A stretch of DNA of 64,000 nucleotides from Urophycis tenuis (Eukaryota; Chordata; Actinopteri; Gadiformes; Phycidae). Position 1 is the stretch's first letter. Each line of letters begins with the position of its first letter. The translations under genes were made by a program, and so were the position numbers. Location: assembly GCA_036785325.1 (NCBI GenBank), contig JAXIVH010000013.1, positions 2,704,780-2,768,779 on the forward strand, written 5' to 3'. The notes beneath the pieces were generated by a model. The model did no database searches. It was not told the origin of the DNA and saw nothing but the letters and a program-made list of their open reading frames with translations. Below are positions 49,887-60,411 of the stretch, piece after piece.

Positions 49887-52800
49887 ATGTAAATTTGTCC
49901 TAAGTGTAAAACTGAATTGAGAGATGTTAACAAACTTATGCGACATCTTAGAAACGTACATGCACTCTCTGATGGACAAGATTACACAGTTGTTTGCAGT
50001 CAGATCTTTTGCCAGCGAACATACCACAACCTTAATTCCTATGCTAAGCACCTTAAGAGAGACCATCCTCAGGGTGCAGCTCATGATAAAGACACAGATA
50101 CCTATTTCAATGACACCTCACTGGACTTTTCACCTCCATTGTGCTCTAATGCCAATGACGAGACACATGATGACACTGACATGGACCTTTCACAAGAAAG
50201 CTACAATTACCATCAGTGTGCGGCAGAATTTGCAGCCAAAATATATTCTTCTTCTAATTCGACTCTACCCGATGTACAGAAAATATCACATCCGGTAAAG
50301 AGCTACTCAACAGAGTATTAGATCAGCTACAAGAGAAAACACATTCTTTACTGAAAAATCACAACATAACATCGAATGATACATCTGTACAAAGTCTGAT
50401 GGAGGAGTTCGAAAGGGGTAGGAATATGTTTGAAGCAATTGATACCAATCATAAAATGACAAAATATTTCTCAGACAAACTGTCACTTGTAAAACCACAA
50501 GAAATTTTTCTTGGATATCGCAGTGATACGGAAAGACAGCAAGGAACTTTAAATCAGACGGTCATCGCAGATACTTGTCAGTACATATCTGTTGTTGATA
50601 CCCTGAGGTTTCTCTTTGAAAACACCCAGTTACAAACATTTTGCTCCAAGTCAAATATGAGCATTGATGGCAAAATGTATGATTACTGTGATGGTACTAA
50701 ATTTAGAGATCATCAATTGTACAGCAGACATCCAAAAGCACTACAAATACAGCTTTATTATGATGATTTGGAGACCACTAATCCTTTGGGTTCGAAAACC
50801 AAGATACATAAACTGGGTGCGGTTTACTTCAGTCTCAGAAACTTCCTCCCAGATTCAACTCTTCTCTTAAAAACATTCATTTGTGTCTGCTCTACAATTC
50901 TGCTGACAGGGAAGTTTATGGATTTAATGTAATTTTCAGAGAGGTGACGTTCCACGTCCCCAGAGCTAGCTTCTGCAGCCGAGGGTCGGACTGTCCAGGT
51001 CCCCGCCTCCTGCTGCCGCCCAGCTCACATTGCATCACATTGAACCCATGGGAAGGGGGTCCCGCGTCGTCCCTTTGGGCTGTGCCCGACGGGCCCCGTG
51101 GGCGTAGACCCGGCCACCAGGCGCTCGCCAACGGGCCCCTCCCCCAGGCCTGGCTCCAGGGGGGAGCCCCGGTGACCCACGTCCGGGCAAGGGAAACCCA
51201 CTTCCAAAAATTGTATTCTTCATTGGGGTCATCTTTGAGCCACTCTTTGTCTGGACCCTCGCCTAGGACCTGCTTGCCTTGGGTGGCCCTACCAGGGGCA
51301 TGAAGCCCCCGACAATATAGCCCCCAGGGTCATTGGGACACGCAAACCCCTCCACCACGTTAAGGTTGCGGCTCAAGGAGGGGCGAATACAAGCGGCCGA
51401 AATGAGTTGCCTCCGCAGGGTGTCCGGGCTCTCCCTTAGAGATAGGGTGAGAAGCTCGGTCATCCGGGAGGGGCTCAGAGTAGAACCGCTGCTCCTCCGC
51501 ATCGAGAGGAGCCAGTTGCGGTGGCTCGGGCATCTAGTGAGGATGCCTCCTGGACGCCTCCCTGGGGAGGTGTTCCGGGCACGTCCCTCCGGGAGGAGGC
51601 CCCGGGGAAGACCCAGGACACGCTGGAGGGACTATGTCTCTCGGCTGGCCTGGGAACGCCTCGGGATCCCCCCGGAAGAGCTGGACGAAGTGGCTGGGGA
51701 GAGGGAAGTCTGGGCTTCCCTCCTCAGGCTGCTGCCCCCGCGACCCGACCCCGGATAAGCGGCAGAAATGGATGGATGGGGATGGATGTAATTTTCAAAC
51801 CCTTGTTAGATGATATCAGATTTCTGGAAACAAGGGGCCTAGAGGTTCAGATTGATGGCCTAAGCACATTGTTTTATGGTACAGTTTGCCTTTTTACTGC
51901 TGATAATCTGGCTTTTCATTCTTTGGGTGGTTATTCGGAGAGCTTTGCTGCCAATAAGTATTGTCACATATGTTTGATTGATAAGCAGAATGCCCAGCAT
52001 GTCTTTGATGATGACCATGTCGAGTTACGCAATCGAGACAATTACAATGAGCACGTTCAATTCGACAATCCTTCTTTGACAGGCATAAAAGAGAACTCTT
52101 GCCTAAACTCTCTTAATTACTTTCATGTCACAGAGGGTATTTGTGGTGATATTATGCACGATGTCTTAGAAGGTGTAGCCCGGCTTGAGCTAAAGCTGAT
52201 GTTGAGACACTTTATCCATGACGAGAATTTCTTCACACTGGAGCAGTTAAACAATAGAATTGCCGGTTTTGACTATGGGAAAAACAAGCCCAGTGCCATT
52301 GTGAATCTAAGAACGGGAGAGATACGCCAAACTGCAAGCCAAATGTGATGCTTGCTTCTCTTCCTACCATTCTTCATAGGAGATTTCATAGATGAAGACA
52401 ATGAGCACTGGAAGTTGTTTCTTTTGTTGAGAGAGATCTGTGACATTATCTTTGCTCCAGTTGTAACTAAAGGATTAGCTATGCTGTTGAAGCAGCTGAT
52501 AATTCATCATCACAGTGTATTTAAACTACTTTATCCAGACAGACGTTTGATTCCAAAGCATCATTTCATGACCCATTACTGGCGCATGATGATGCATTTT
52601 GGCCCCTTATCGAAACTATGGTGTATGCGTTTTGAAGGAAAGCATGCACCATTAAAAAGGCAGGCCCATGTAGTGTGCAACTTCATCAATATTTCTAAAA
52701 CACTGTCATTTAAGCACCAAGTACAGCAAATGTTCAATTGGAAGCTGGGCAGTCCATTGACCAATGTATTGACAGTATCTGACAGCTCTTCAGTGATTCT

Positions 52801-53197
52801 CGCTTCTCTTGGAGAACACTGTACTTTGCTTGAACATTTTAAAAGTATTAACGAAGATGTTACATTATGCAGTCGAATTAATGTTTCCGGATCAGTTTGT
52901 ATGTTTGGCCAAGAATATCAGATTGGTTGTGTGTTGCCATTACAGTTGAATGAGAGAGGAGAACTTGTGTTTGGGGATGTCATTCATATTTTTCCAAATT
53001 CTGAAAAACAATATGTTACCTTTTTTGTATGATTACTTGTTCAAGTGTTTTTTCTCTCCCATTTACATGCATTTCAGTTGCGAAGAACACAAGACTTTAA
53101 GCTAATTAAAATAAAAGACCTAAAAGATTGTAAACCAATGCACTTGATCTACTTTCATGATAACATGTATGTAAACCCACGGTGCAAGATTCTGTAG
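49887..53197 (+). pseudogene. CACTA/EnSpm transposase of element 1, inactivated
   Basis: Begins with two C2H2-type fingers (CPKCKTEL with HLRNVH; CSQIFCQRTYHNLNSYAKHL), then a linker. The catalytic region has DNLAFHSLGGYSE, CHICL, DIMHDVLEGVARLEL and RFEGKHAPLKR, matching the D, D-x-MH and E-containing blocks of animal TNP2-type transposases. A last intron (about 53025-53079) leads to an exon ending at the TAG 53195-53197, and AATAAA follows at 53320. Lesions: TAA directly after the first ATG (49890-49892), a frame change near 50275, a one-base frameshift in the A run near 50869, the LINE at 50939-51785 and an in-frame TGA at 52346-52348. It starts only 12 bases after the stop of the SAMD3-like gene. 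Confidence 0.85.
50939..51785 (+). mobile_element. Truncated, internally deleted non-LTR retrotransposon inside the transposase
   Basis: 847 bases flanked by a 12-base duplication ATGTAATTTTCA (50927-50938 and 51786-51797). The 3' part encodes the C-terminus of a reverse transcriptase (VIREGLRVEPLLLRIERSQL, RWLGHLVRMPPGRLPGEVF) and ends in a (GGAT)n tail. The 5' part is joined to the 3' part by a jump near 51378, so the copy lacks the polymerase core. It is a common fish LINE; I am not certain of the clade (Rex, RTE or L2-like). Confidence 0.85.
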
Positions 53198-53319
53198 CAA
53201 CATTTGCTGTAAATGTTTACGATCAGTTATGTTTGACTGTATGTAATGTCATGAAATGTATCAAATGTCATGTAATGTATATTCCGTTTTATCTCTAAAA
53301 TATATTTTTGAAAATGATT

Positions 53320-53325
53320 AATAAA
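53320..53325 (+). terminator. Poly(A) signal of the element 1 transposase
   Basis: AATAAA 123 bases after the transposase stop and about 300 bases inside the right end of the element. Confidence 0.6.
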
Positions 53326-54246
53326 ATATTTGTAAGAAATAATATCTTGTACTGTGACTGATGTTTCACTGGTTTAGAATAAAAGTACAAAAAACATTTA
53401 AATACAAAGTTAAATAATACATATTTAAATATTTAAATAATAAATAAATGAATGAAACCTTAATAACACTATCTGTGTTGTATTAAACACAGCAGTGTGT
53501 TAAATATTTCAACACAGTCACTGTGTTAAAGCGTTTAACACATTTATTAAGACAACATGTGTTGTCCTTATCCGAACACAGAGATGTGTTAAAAATGTGT
53601 TGTTTTTAACACATCTTTTTTGAGAGTGCACACACACACACACACACCTACACCAGTGGCGATTCTAGAGATTTATAAATGGGGTGGCAGAGGGGTGGCA
53701 GGCATATATTGTAGGGTGGCAATTTTTTTAGGAAGCCCACCTTACTTTGTACTTTATATGCACCCATACACACTTAAAAATGCTGGGTTGTTTCAGTAAC
53801 CCAACTGCTGGGTTATGACAGAAGCACGGTAGCTTGGGTAGTTTCAACCCAAAGTTGGGTTGTAAACGCTCATTGATTAGTAACCCAACGCCTTGGGTTG
53901 GAGAAAACTTGGCTCCTCCTATTTTTCAAAGAAATCTCTGCATATCAACCGTCATTTTGTGAGACTGCGAGGCAAACACCACTGCTCTGTATCAGGTAAG
54001 TTAATTTACGACAGAACATTTTTCTTGAGTAATTCTAAACAATTTCAAATGGGAAAAATTTGTTTGTGGCTCGAATATAATAGGATAACTTCAGACACAT
54101 TGACATTAAGTTACTGAATGGTTGTTAGCCTAGCATGAGCTATTAACAGTTGGGTGCTAGCAGCTAATTTAATATCTTCAGGTGACCAGCCAGCCCAAAA
54201 TAATTTCAAAAGGGACATTGGAGTTATTAATTTAATTTTAATAAAG

Positions 54247-54740
54247 TCACTTACGAAAGAAAGACATATTTAATCAATTAATATTACTTGAATGTCGAGC
54301 GGACTATTTCATATCTCCCGTATGCAGGCTTTGCCAAGCAATGGCCATAGCGTCTTCATAGCGTCAACGTCTTTCCTAGGTGCGTTAAAACGGCCAAATC
54401 GATGTTAAAAAAGGCCACATTTTTTTATCCCGCTTATACCATGGTCACTTACGAAAGAAAGACATATTTAATCAATTAATAATACTTGAATGTGTTTTAG
54501 AGTTAAAATCGTAAGGGTTTCTTTATTTTTACAAGTCGAGCGGACTATTTCATATCTCCCGTATGCAGGCGTTGTCAAGCAACGTGGCCATGGCGTCTTC
54601 ATAGCGTCCACGTCTTTTCTAGGTGCGTTAAAACGGCCAAATCGATGTTAAAAAAGGCCACATTTTTTTATCCCGCTTATGCCATGGTCACTTACGAAAG
54701 AAAGACATATTTAATCAATTAATAATACTTGAATGTGGCC
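54247..54740. repeat. Tandem duplication in the 5' region of EnSpm element 2
   Basis: Two and a partial third copy of a 200-240-base unit starting CACTTACGAAAGAAAGACAT and including GAGCGGACTATTTCATATCT and GGTGCGTTAAAACGGCCAAA. The second copy has an extra block of about 45 bases. The array lies between the terminal repeat and the SAM exon, where a promoter would be expected. Confidence 0.9.
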
Positions 54741-54781
54741 TTAACATTATTTTTTTGTATTGCGGTGTTTTTTTGTGAAAG

Positions 54782-55380
54782 ATGGATGAGTTTGTACAGA
54801 CGAAGTTGCTGGATTGGGGCCTGCCTGTATTACTTCCTACATTCGAGGGTATGTATGCGAACATTCTGTTTTATAATTAAACCCAGATGACCTGCTAGCA
54901 AATATTAAAACTCGTCTGGCATTAGCCCAGTCAGTGGTTCTCAAACGGTTTCTGTCATTCTCCCTCCTTAGAATATCAGAACTGTCAAGCCCCACCTGTA
55001 CCCCATTGCCACTACATAACAATGTTCAAGTATATTTATGCATTGTATGATTCTATTAAATGCTGCCAATCCCTTAAATCTATTGGTGTACATTGTGTTT
55101 TAATTGTATTAGTAGTAGGGGTGTGAATCTGTCATGTAAAAGACGATAAATCGTTGTTTAAGTTATTCCTGATTGATTCCGGAAATAGTGAAAATACATT
55201 TATAACCAAACTCTTTGTTTTTGTCTTATATTAATATTTATCTTCTCATGTTTTGCAGCAGAGAAAATTGACAAGGAGTCTTTCCTCCTCTTGGATGGGA
55301 GCAGTCTTCAGGTATTGATACCACTAATTGGACCACGGCTCAAGTTCCAAAAATACCTAAAGATGAGCTCAAAGTATTAA
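54782..55380 (+). CDS. SAM-domain exon pair of EnSpm element 2
   Basis: Exons 54782-54848 and 55259-55380 join in phase to a 62-codon frame ending in TAA. It is essentially a single sterile alpha motif: LLDWGLPVLLPTFE, then KIDKESFLLLDGSSL and LIGPRLKFQKYLK, with the L-G-P-R-L-K turn typical of SAM helix 5. In full-length relatives the SAM domain heads the SAMD3-like protein. Here a GT at 55312 could splice it on to downstream exons; phases did not give a unique partner. It may also be read alone. Confidence 0.7.
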
Positions 55381-55388
55381 GTCACAAA

Positions 55389-55985
55389 ATGTATATCTGT
55401 TTTAAATGTAGCAGATCAGTAAGCCTTAATCTAGCCCAGTATTTCGCTCATCTAAGAGTTATACACCATGTATATTGTTCATCAACTTATTTCCAGTGCG
55501 CTCAGATTAGGTGTCACCGTTCTTTTAATCACTACAGATCATTTAGGAGACATTTAGTTGGGCATGCCATTGAATTTGAAGCAGAAGTGGAAGATAGCTG
55601 TGCAGTCCAGTGCAGGGCAGAGCAGTGCAGCGCAGCGCAGTGCAGTGATTCACCTTCTGATGTTTGTCTTTTTCATGAGGAAGACTGTGGCGAGCCTTTT
55701 GAGGAAGTTGAGTTGGAGGATGATGTGAAGGATAGGGTAGCTCTGTACATAGCAAGACTGAAGTCAAAGTCTTCACAGACTATCAGTTCAGTTCGTGATG
55801 TAGTCGATGAAACTGCCAGTTTGATCAGTGACATAGTTGGTGGCCTAAAGAGAAAAACTGCCTCTTTTCTAAAGGTGAGTGGTCATTCTGACAGCAAAGA
55901 AGCAGTGGAACTCCTTGAGCATTTCACTTTAGCAGCTGAACCTCGTCAGGCAATTGTTGCTAGGTTGCCTGAGCGATTAAAATAG
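55389..55985 (+). pseudogene. Zinc-finger N-terminus of the element 2 transposase
   Basis: 198 codons starting at ATG. Two fingers: CFKCSRSVSLNLAQYFAHLR and CHRSFNHYRSFRRHLVGH. They align with the fingers of the element 1 transposase. A Cys/Gln-rich stretch built from a GCAGTGCAG-like repeat follows, then ALYIARLKSKSSQTISSVRD and LISDIVGGLKRKTASFL, a block I associate with full-length fish EnSpm transposases. The frame stops at 55983 and the catalytic region is absent, so this is a deletion derivative. The second codon is TAT, where element 1 has TAA. Confidence 0.7.
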
Positions 55986-58086
55986 GTGCTGTTGAACACA
56001 GCCCTAAAGCTTTCAAGAACATGTGTGATTTTCCTGAGTTTCCTGAGCCAAATTCAGTTTTTGTTTCCTTCAATAAATGCCAGGATGCCTGGTTCACCCC
56101 AGGGAGAAACCATAGACCTGCAACTGGATTTTTGGAAGAACGCCTCCGCAATGTGCGTAAAAGGCTCCATAAAGGCTCTCGCACGAGTTCAACACCATCA
56201 GCATTGCTGGACTCCTCAGTCATTTTGCCAGGTAATACGAGAGATTTTGCAATTTCCATCTCGATGTAATTATTGCTTTTGAATATTCATGTACTTTCAT
56301 ATGAACTGTTCTTATGTAAACTTGTATTTTCCTGATTTTTGTTTGTTTTTCCTGCTCATCAAAGAATTGACTGTAACAGGAGAGCGGGCCATTCAGATGA
56401 CACAGTGGCTGAAAAATAACTTGTGGCCACAGCAGCAGGTTTCTGAATTCATGCTGGAGACTGCAATCCATAGGGCACAGTGGATCCGAGCCAATGGGAC
56501 AAAGTCAATGCAAGACGTTATTGCAGAGTTTCCACGCTTGGTCGACACTCCTGGAATGGTGAGATTCCCTATCAATAATCTGTGGTGTCCCGTATGACTT
56601 TGATTCCAGTATTGAACAACAATAGTCGTAGTATGAATGTGTCTTTGCCATCTTACTCTGAGGGGTTGAATGGTGTTAAAAGCAATGGACAATTGCCTGT
56701 TGTCTAATAATGCTAACAAACTAGCATTGATATGTTGTGGATCTGAGGTGGTGGCAAATGTAACCTACCAAATAAATGTTCTTCAAGTGACATGCATTTT
56801 TCTCGTTTGTAGATTTCTCAGGATTTCTCCATTTTACATCCTGATGCTTCTGCCAAGCTAACGGAAAGATGGAACATGCTGAGAAAATTATCTGCCTGTC
56901 TAGGAAGGATAAGACGGATGACCTGCTCCTAAACATAGATGACCTCTCTGCAGGTACTCTACAGCATTATACAAGGGTTGTATAATAATTTACGTTAACT
57001 GCCATTCCAAAGTTTATTATGACATCCTTGAATGGAACATGCAGTTGTCATTCTAATGGTCTTGGTGAAGAAAGTGTACAAGTACGTTTTGGCATGTGCT
57101 AGTAAGGGAAATATAATTAAATAACCTAAAATATATACTTTCTAAAAGTATGTACCTTCTAGATGTCATATAACATCATCTTGAACCCTTGGGGATCTAT
57201 AAAGTATCTATCTATCTATCTATCTAACATGATCAGACATTTTCCACATTCCATACTTTGTTTCACCATGATGTGTGCATATTTCTCTTAATATATTGCA
57301 GACAGACGAGGAGAGCAAGCTTTACTGCTACTACCGAGACTCATACCACCGAGTCCCTATAAAGTTGGGAGGAGAGTCGTCCGTCCCAGCAGCCTTGAAT
57401 GTCAAAAGGCATTCATTGACAACAAGCCTGTAAGTTGAGGCCATTCAGTTCAGTTTATTGAAAACGACATAATTATGGGCGAGTTGGAGTTGGTTAGTGT
57501 CCCCAACTGACACCCGGGAGACTCGCTTTGGATAAAAGTGTCTGCTAAATACCTGTTTTTAACCTTTTTTTAAAACATAATATAGCATGAACTACCTAGT
57601 GAGCCCAGTATATCTGTGGTATATCTGCCGTGGCCAGACTATTTATTTTAATGTTGTGTTCAATGGATTGTCAGGCTAAAGTTACATTGCAGTGGAATAT
57701 ATATATAAAAAAGTCAAGTTGCACTTTGTCTTCCTTTGAGTACCAATAATCGTGTGTAATGGAATCTACCTTGCCCCTCTCATCTACAGGTTGGAACCAA
57801 CATGGCTGAATACCTCTCTAAGGCACAGGCACAGGAGTATCCATTCGTATTGATGTTGGGGGAGGGTTATCACTGCTCTCAAGCATTTGTCATCATTAAT
57901 GGCACTGCCCTGGAACACCCATCTCTTTTGGGTGCTGTAGATGGTTGCTTTAAAGCGTTCTTTGTTTTTGATGTACAGTACCCTCATGCATGTGCACAGG
58001 TCTGGGAATTTATCCAGACAGTTTACGAAATCCCAGGACCAGTGCGTCCTTCAGTCAGGGTAATGAGGGCACAGTTTGCAGTATAG
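55986..58086 (+). pseudogene. C-terminal part of the SAMD3-like gene of EnSpm element 2
   Basis: Exons 55986-56231, 56365-56558, 56813-56953, 57302-57429, 57790-58086. They match the element 1 protein in order: GFLEERLRNVRKRLH for the GFIEIRLRNVRR block, IAEFPRLVDTPGM for IFAEYPHFVDMPYL, and FFVFDVQYPHACAQVWEF with TVYEIP for the C-terminal domain. The third exon is one base short for its phase; the loss lies near 56888 in an A run. The N-terminal exons are missing. AATAAA follows at 58412. Confidence 0.7.
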
Positions 58087-58754
58087 TATAGCCTGTAATG
58101 TCCCCAGAAGGCATCACACACTATGTTATTTAGCCTATAATGTTTTAAATCGGTTAATGTTTTATTATTGGATCGATGGATAGTCCTTTTTTTTTTTTTA
58201 ATCCTGACGGTAGCAGGTGTGGATTTAATTTTTTTTTTAGAAAAGGTATAGGTGCACCTTACACACCTTGTTTATATTCTCTGTAAATTTTTTGGCTCTT
58301 CAGCAATGTTACTCTGTTGTGCCTTCGACTGCACTACAGTTTCAGTTGTGACACTCTCACTCACTGCAGAACGCCCACAGGCCAGTTGTGAATTGTTTAT
58401 TGTTGACATACAATAAAAAAACACAGTGAATCAGATCTGTTTGTTTTGTCACATTACTATTACATAAGAAGTAAGAAGTATCTTAAAATAATAAGCTTTT
58501 CTTAGCATTTGATTGATAGTAAAACACCAAAAAAAAAAAAAAAAAAGGTTATTAGCCCATTATTTTGGTTGTTTTAACCCTGCTGTGTAGTTATTTCTAC
58601 TCTGCTGCTGGGTTGGTTATGTAACTCAGCATGTTGGGTTAGCATATGTAACCCAAGGGCCTGGGTTAGTACAACCCAGCGTTGGGTCGGTCCATATATG
58701 ACCCAGCACATGGGTTACTTTTGGGTTGTTTTTAACCCAGCATTTTTTAGAGTG

Positions 58755-60130
58755 TATACAACAGTTTTTTCAACACCCAAGTGTGATAAATTCAATATTT
58801 GGTCTACATACATGAGCATTCCACTTTTTAGTACATTAAAACAGTGTTTCCCTTGGGATTATTGTAGCAGCAGAAATGTTGCTCATCCCAAGCAGGCCTT
58901 ATGGGGGGGGGGGGGGTCCGGGGGCATATCCCCCGGGTCGAAAATTTTGAACATTGTTAATTCAATCTAATCAATCTGAGGCACTTTGAAAGCAAAATCA
59001 AGCCATAGGAATGATTTAGAAATTTGAGGAATTCCCAGCACTTTAAAAAATTCTAGCATTATCCTAGAAGTAAAGCCCTCCCTCAAAGGCCTGCCTGCCA
59101 AAGTGTTTTGTGAGTGTATGTGTACAGAATAGGTTAGACAGGTTTGTGAGAACAATTTCCTCATTTTTTCAGTGTGTTAAAGTCACAAAATATATACAAG
59201 TATTTACATTATCAATTATTGATGAAATTTCACATTGTAAATGCAACCAAAAAAATACAAAGTAGATTAGAATGTTTTTTGGCTCCGTTCCATATATCAT
59301 TTGAGTATTTACAAGTATTTACATTATCAGTTATTGATGAGATTTCACATTGTAAATGCAACCACTACTATGCTAGTAGTATGCTAGTTAGCTAACGCCA
59401 AATAGCAAACTTTTTAAGAACGGTTCATAGAACTACAATGATATGAAATGCCACAACTTCACTTGGTTTCAGTTCAAGATGTCAAAGGCTTGCCAGCTAG
59501 TTATCAACGTTATTCAGTTAGCTAGCGCCAGCTAGCTAGTTACCGAACTGGCTTGAAAAGCTATCTTGTGGCTAACCGTGACATGAGGTCAAATGTAGCT
59601 AGGGGTTAGCCACATAATAGCTAGCTAGCCTCATCACTCGGTAGTTAATTCTGAAATCGATAACAACACAACATATTCATCCAGAAACTACCAGTTACTA
59701 GTACCATATCTCTAATAATAATAATAATAATAATACGTTTATTTTGTACAGCGCCTTCCATCTATGAGGAATTATAAACGTTTCGAAATCACATTACGCT
59801 TTGATGTTACCCACCTGTGAACAGGCTCCATCTGACAGCTTGTGTCCGCGCTGACTCCACCTCAAGGCAAAGAGATTCTGCGATATGGATGCAACCATTC
59901 GTGATGGGGGGGGGGATGCACCAACAAGTTTCTTTTTCAAATTTGACATTCTGCAGTTTGACACCGATTTTGGATTGTTTTGAATTTGTTTTGATCTTAA
60001 AACGATATTAATAATAATTATCCAATAAATCATCAGTTGGTATTTTTTGACTGGGGTGGCAGGTGGGGTGGCAGACCCCTTTTCAGGGGTGGCGGCTGCC
60101 ACCCCATGCCACCCTGGTAGTTTCCCACTG
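58755..60130. other. Right arm of the hAT element
   Basis: Non-coding. It holds the GC-rich palindrome-like block near 58905-58945, a direct repeat of about 100 bases (CAAGTATTTACATTATCA at 59198-59370, two copies), many TAGCTAGC words and a (TAA)n run at 59714-59733. Confidence 0.6.
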
Positions 60131-60269
60131 ACCTACACACACACGCACACACACCCACACACACAGACACCCCCAGAACCACCCACGCACACACACACAC
60201 AAACCACACACACACACACACCCACACACACACAGACACCCCCAGAACCACACACGCACACACACACAC

Positions 60270-60351
<82 letters not shown>

Positions 60352-60411
60352 CCCCAGAACCACCCATGCACACACACAGACACACAGACACACACACACA
60401 CACACACAGCG
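60131..60411. repeat. (CA)n array, right part
   Basis: Continuation of the CA microsatellite. Three copies of CAGACACCCCCAGAACCAC at about 60171, 60233 and 60346 form a higher-order unit. Confidence 0.95.

Larger units (their letters stand above)
44412..53628 (+). mobile_element. EnSpm/CACTA DNA transposon 1 (9.2 kb) carrying two genes
   Basis: Ends start with CACTCTCAAAAA on both sides (inverted), and the inverted repeat continues imperfectly for about 40 bases. Both ends carry at least half a dozen copies of TGTGTTAA/TTAACACA within about 170 bases. Such short subterminal repeats are typical of CACTA elements, where they bind the element's proteins. Inside, in order on the + strand: a SAMD3-like gene and a CACTA-type transposase. 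A target duplication cannot be read because the element sits in a CA repeat. Nested within it are two TTAA-flanked MITEs, one further inverted-repeat element and a LINE fragment. Confidence 0.9.
53771..58754 (+). mobile_element. EnSpm/CACTA DNA transposon 2 (5.0 kb), diverged family, nested in the hAT
   Basis: Right end reads CACTCTAAAAAATGCTGGG on the - strand. Left end is CACTTAAAAATGCTGGGTTG, with small changes in the terminal bases. Both ends carry many copies of TGGGTTA/TAACCCA within about 200 bases. Architecture matches element 1, but the repeat word differs. It contains a SAM exon pair, a transposase zinc-finger fragment and a broken SAMD3-like C-terminal gene. The catalytic part of the transposase is missing. 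A clear target duplication was not found, perhaps because the left end has mutated. Confidence 0.85.
53654..60130. mobile_element. hAT element (non-autonomous) hosting EnSpm element 2
   Basis: Left end CAGTGGCGATTCTAGAG, right end GGTAGTTTCCCACTG, with GGGGTGGCA-type repeats just inside both ends. It is flanked by the perfect 8-bp duplication ACCTACAC at 53646-53653 and 60131-60138. Without the nested EnSpm it would be about 1.5 kb. It encodes no recognisable transposase. It includes the GGGTCCGGGGGCATATCCCC palindrome-like block near 58910, often seen in fish hAT elements. Confidence 0.9.

Noticed and set aside
51333..51758. 141-codon frame with RWLGHLVRM
   Set aside because: It is the reverse-transcriptase C-terminus of the truncated LINE, not a host gene.
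44409..53631. A 3-bp target duplication for EnSpm element 1
   Set aside because: ACA on the left and CAC on the right do not match exactly. Within a CA array any short match would be uninformative.
55580..55650. Cys/Gln-rich segment in the element 2 zinc-finger frame as a possible metal-binding domain
   Set aside because: It comes from a simple GCAGTGCAG-like repeat that has expanded within the frame; element 1 has no counterpart.
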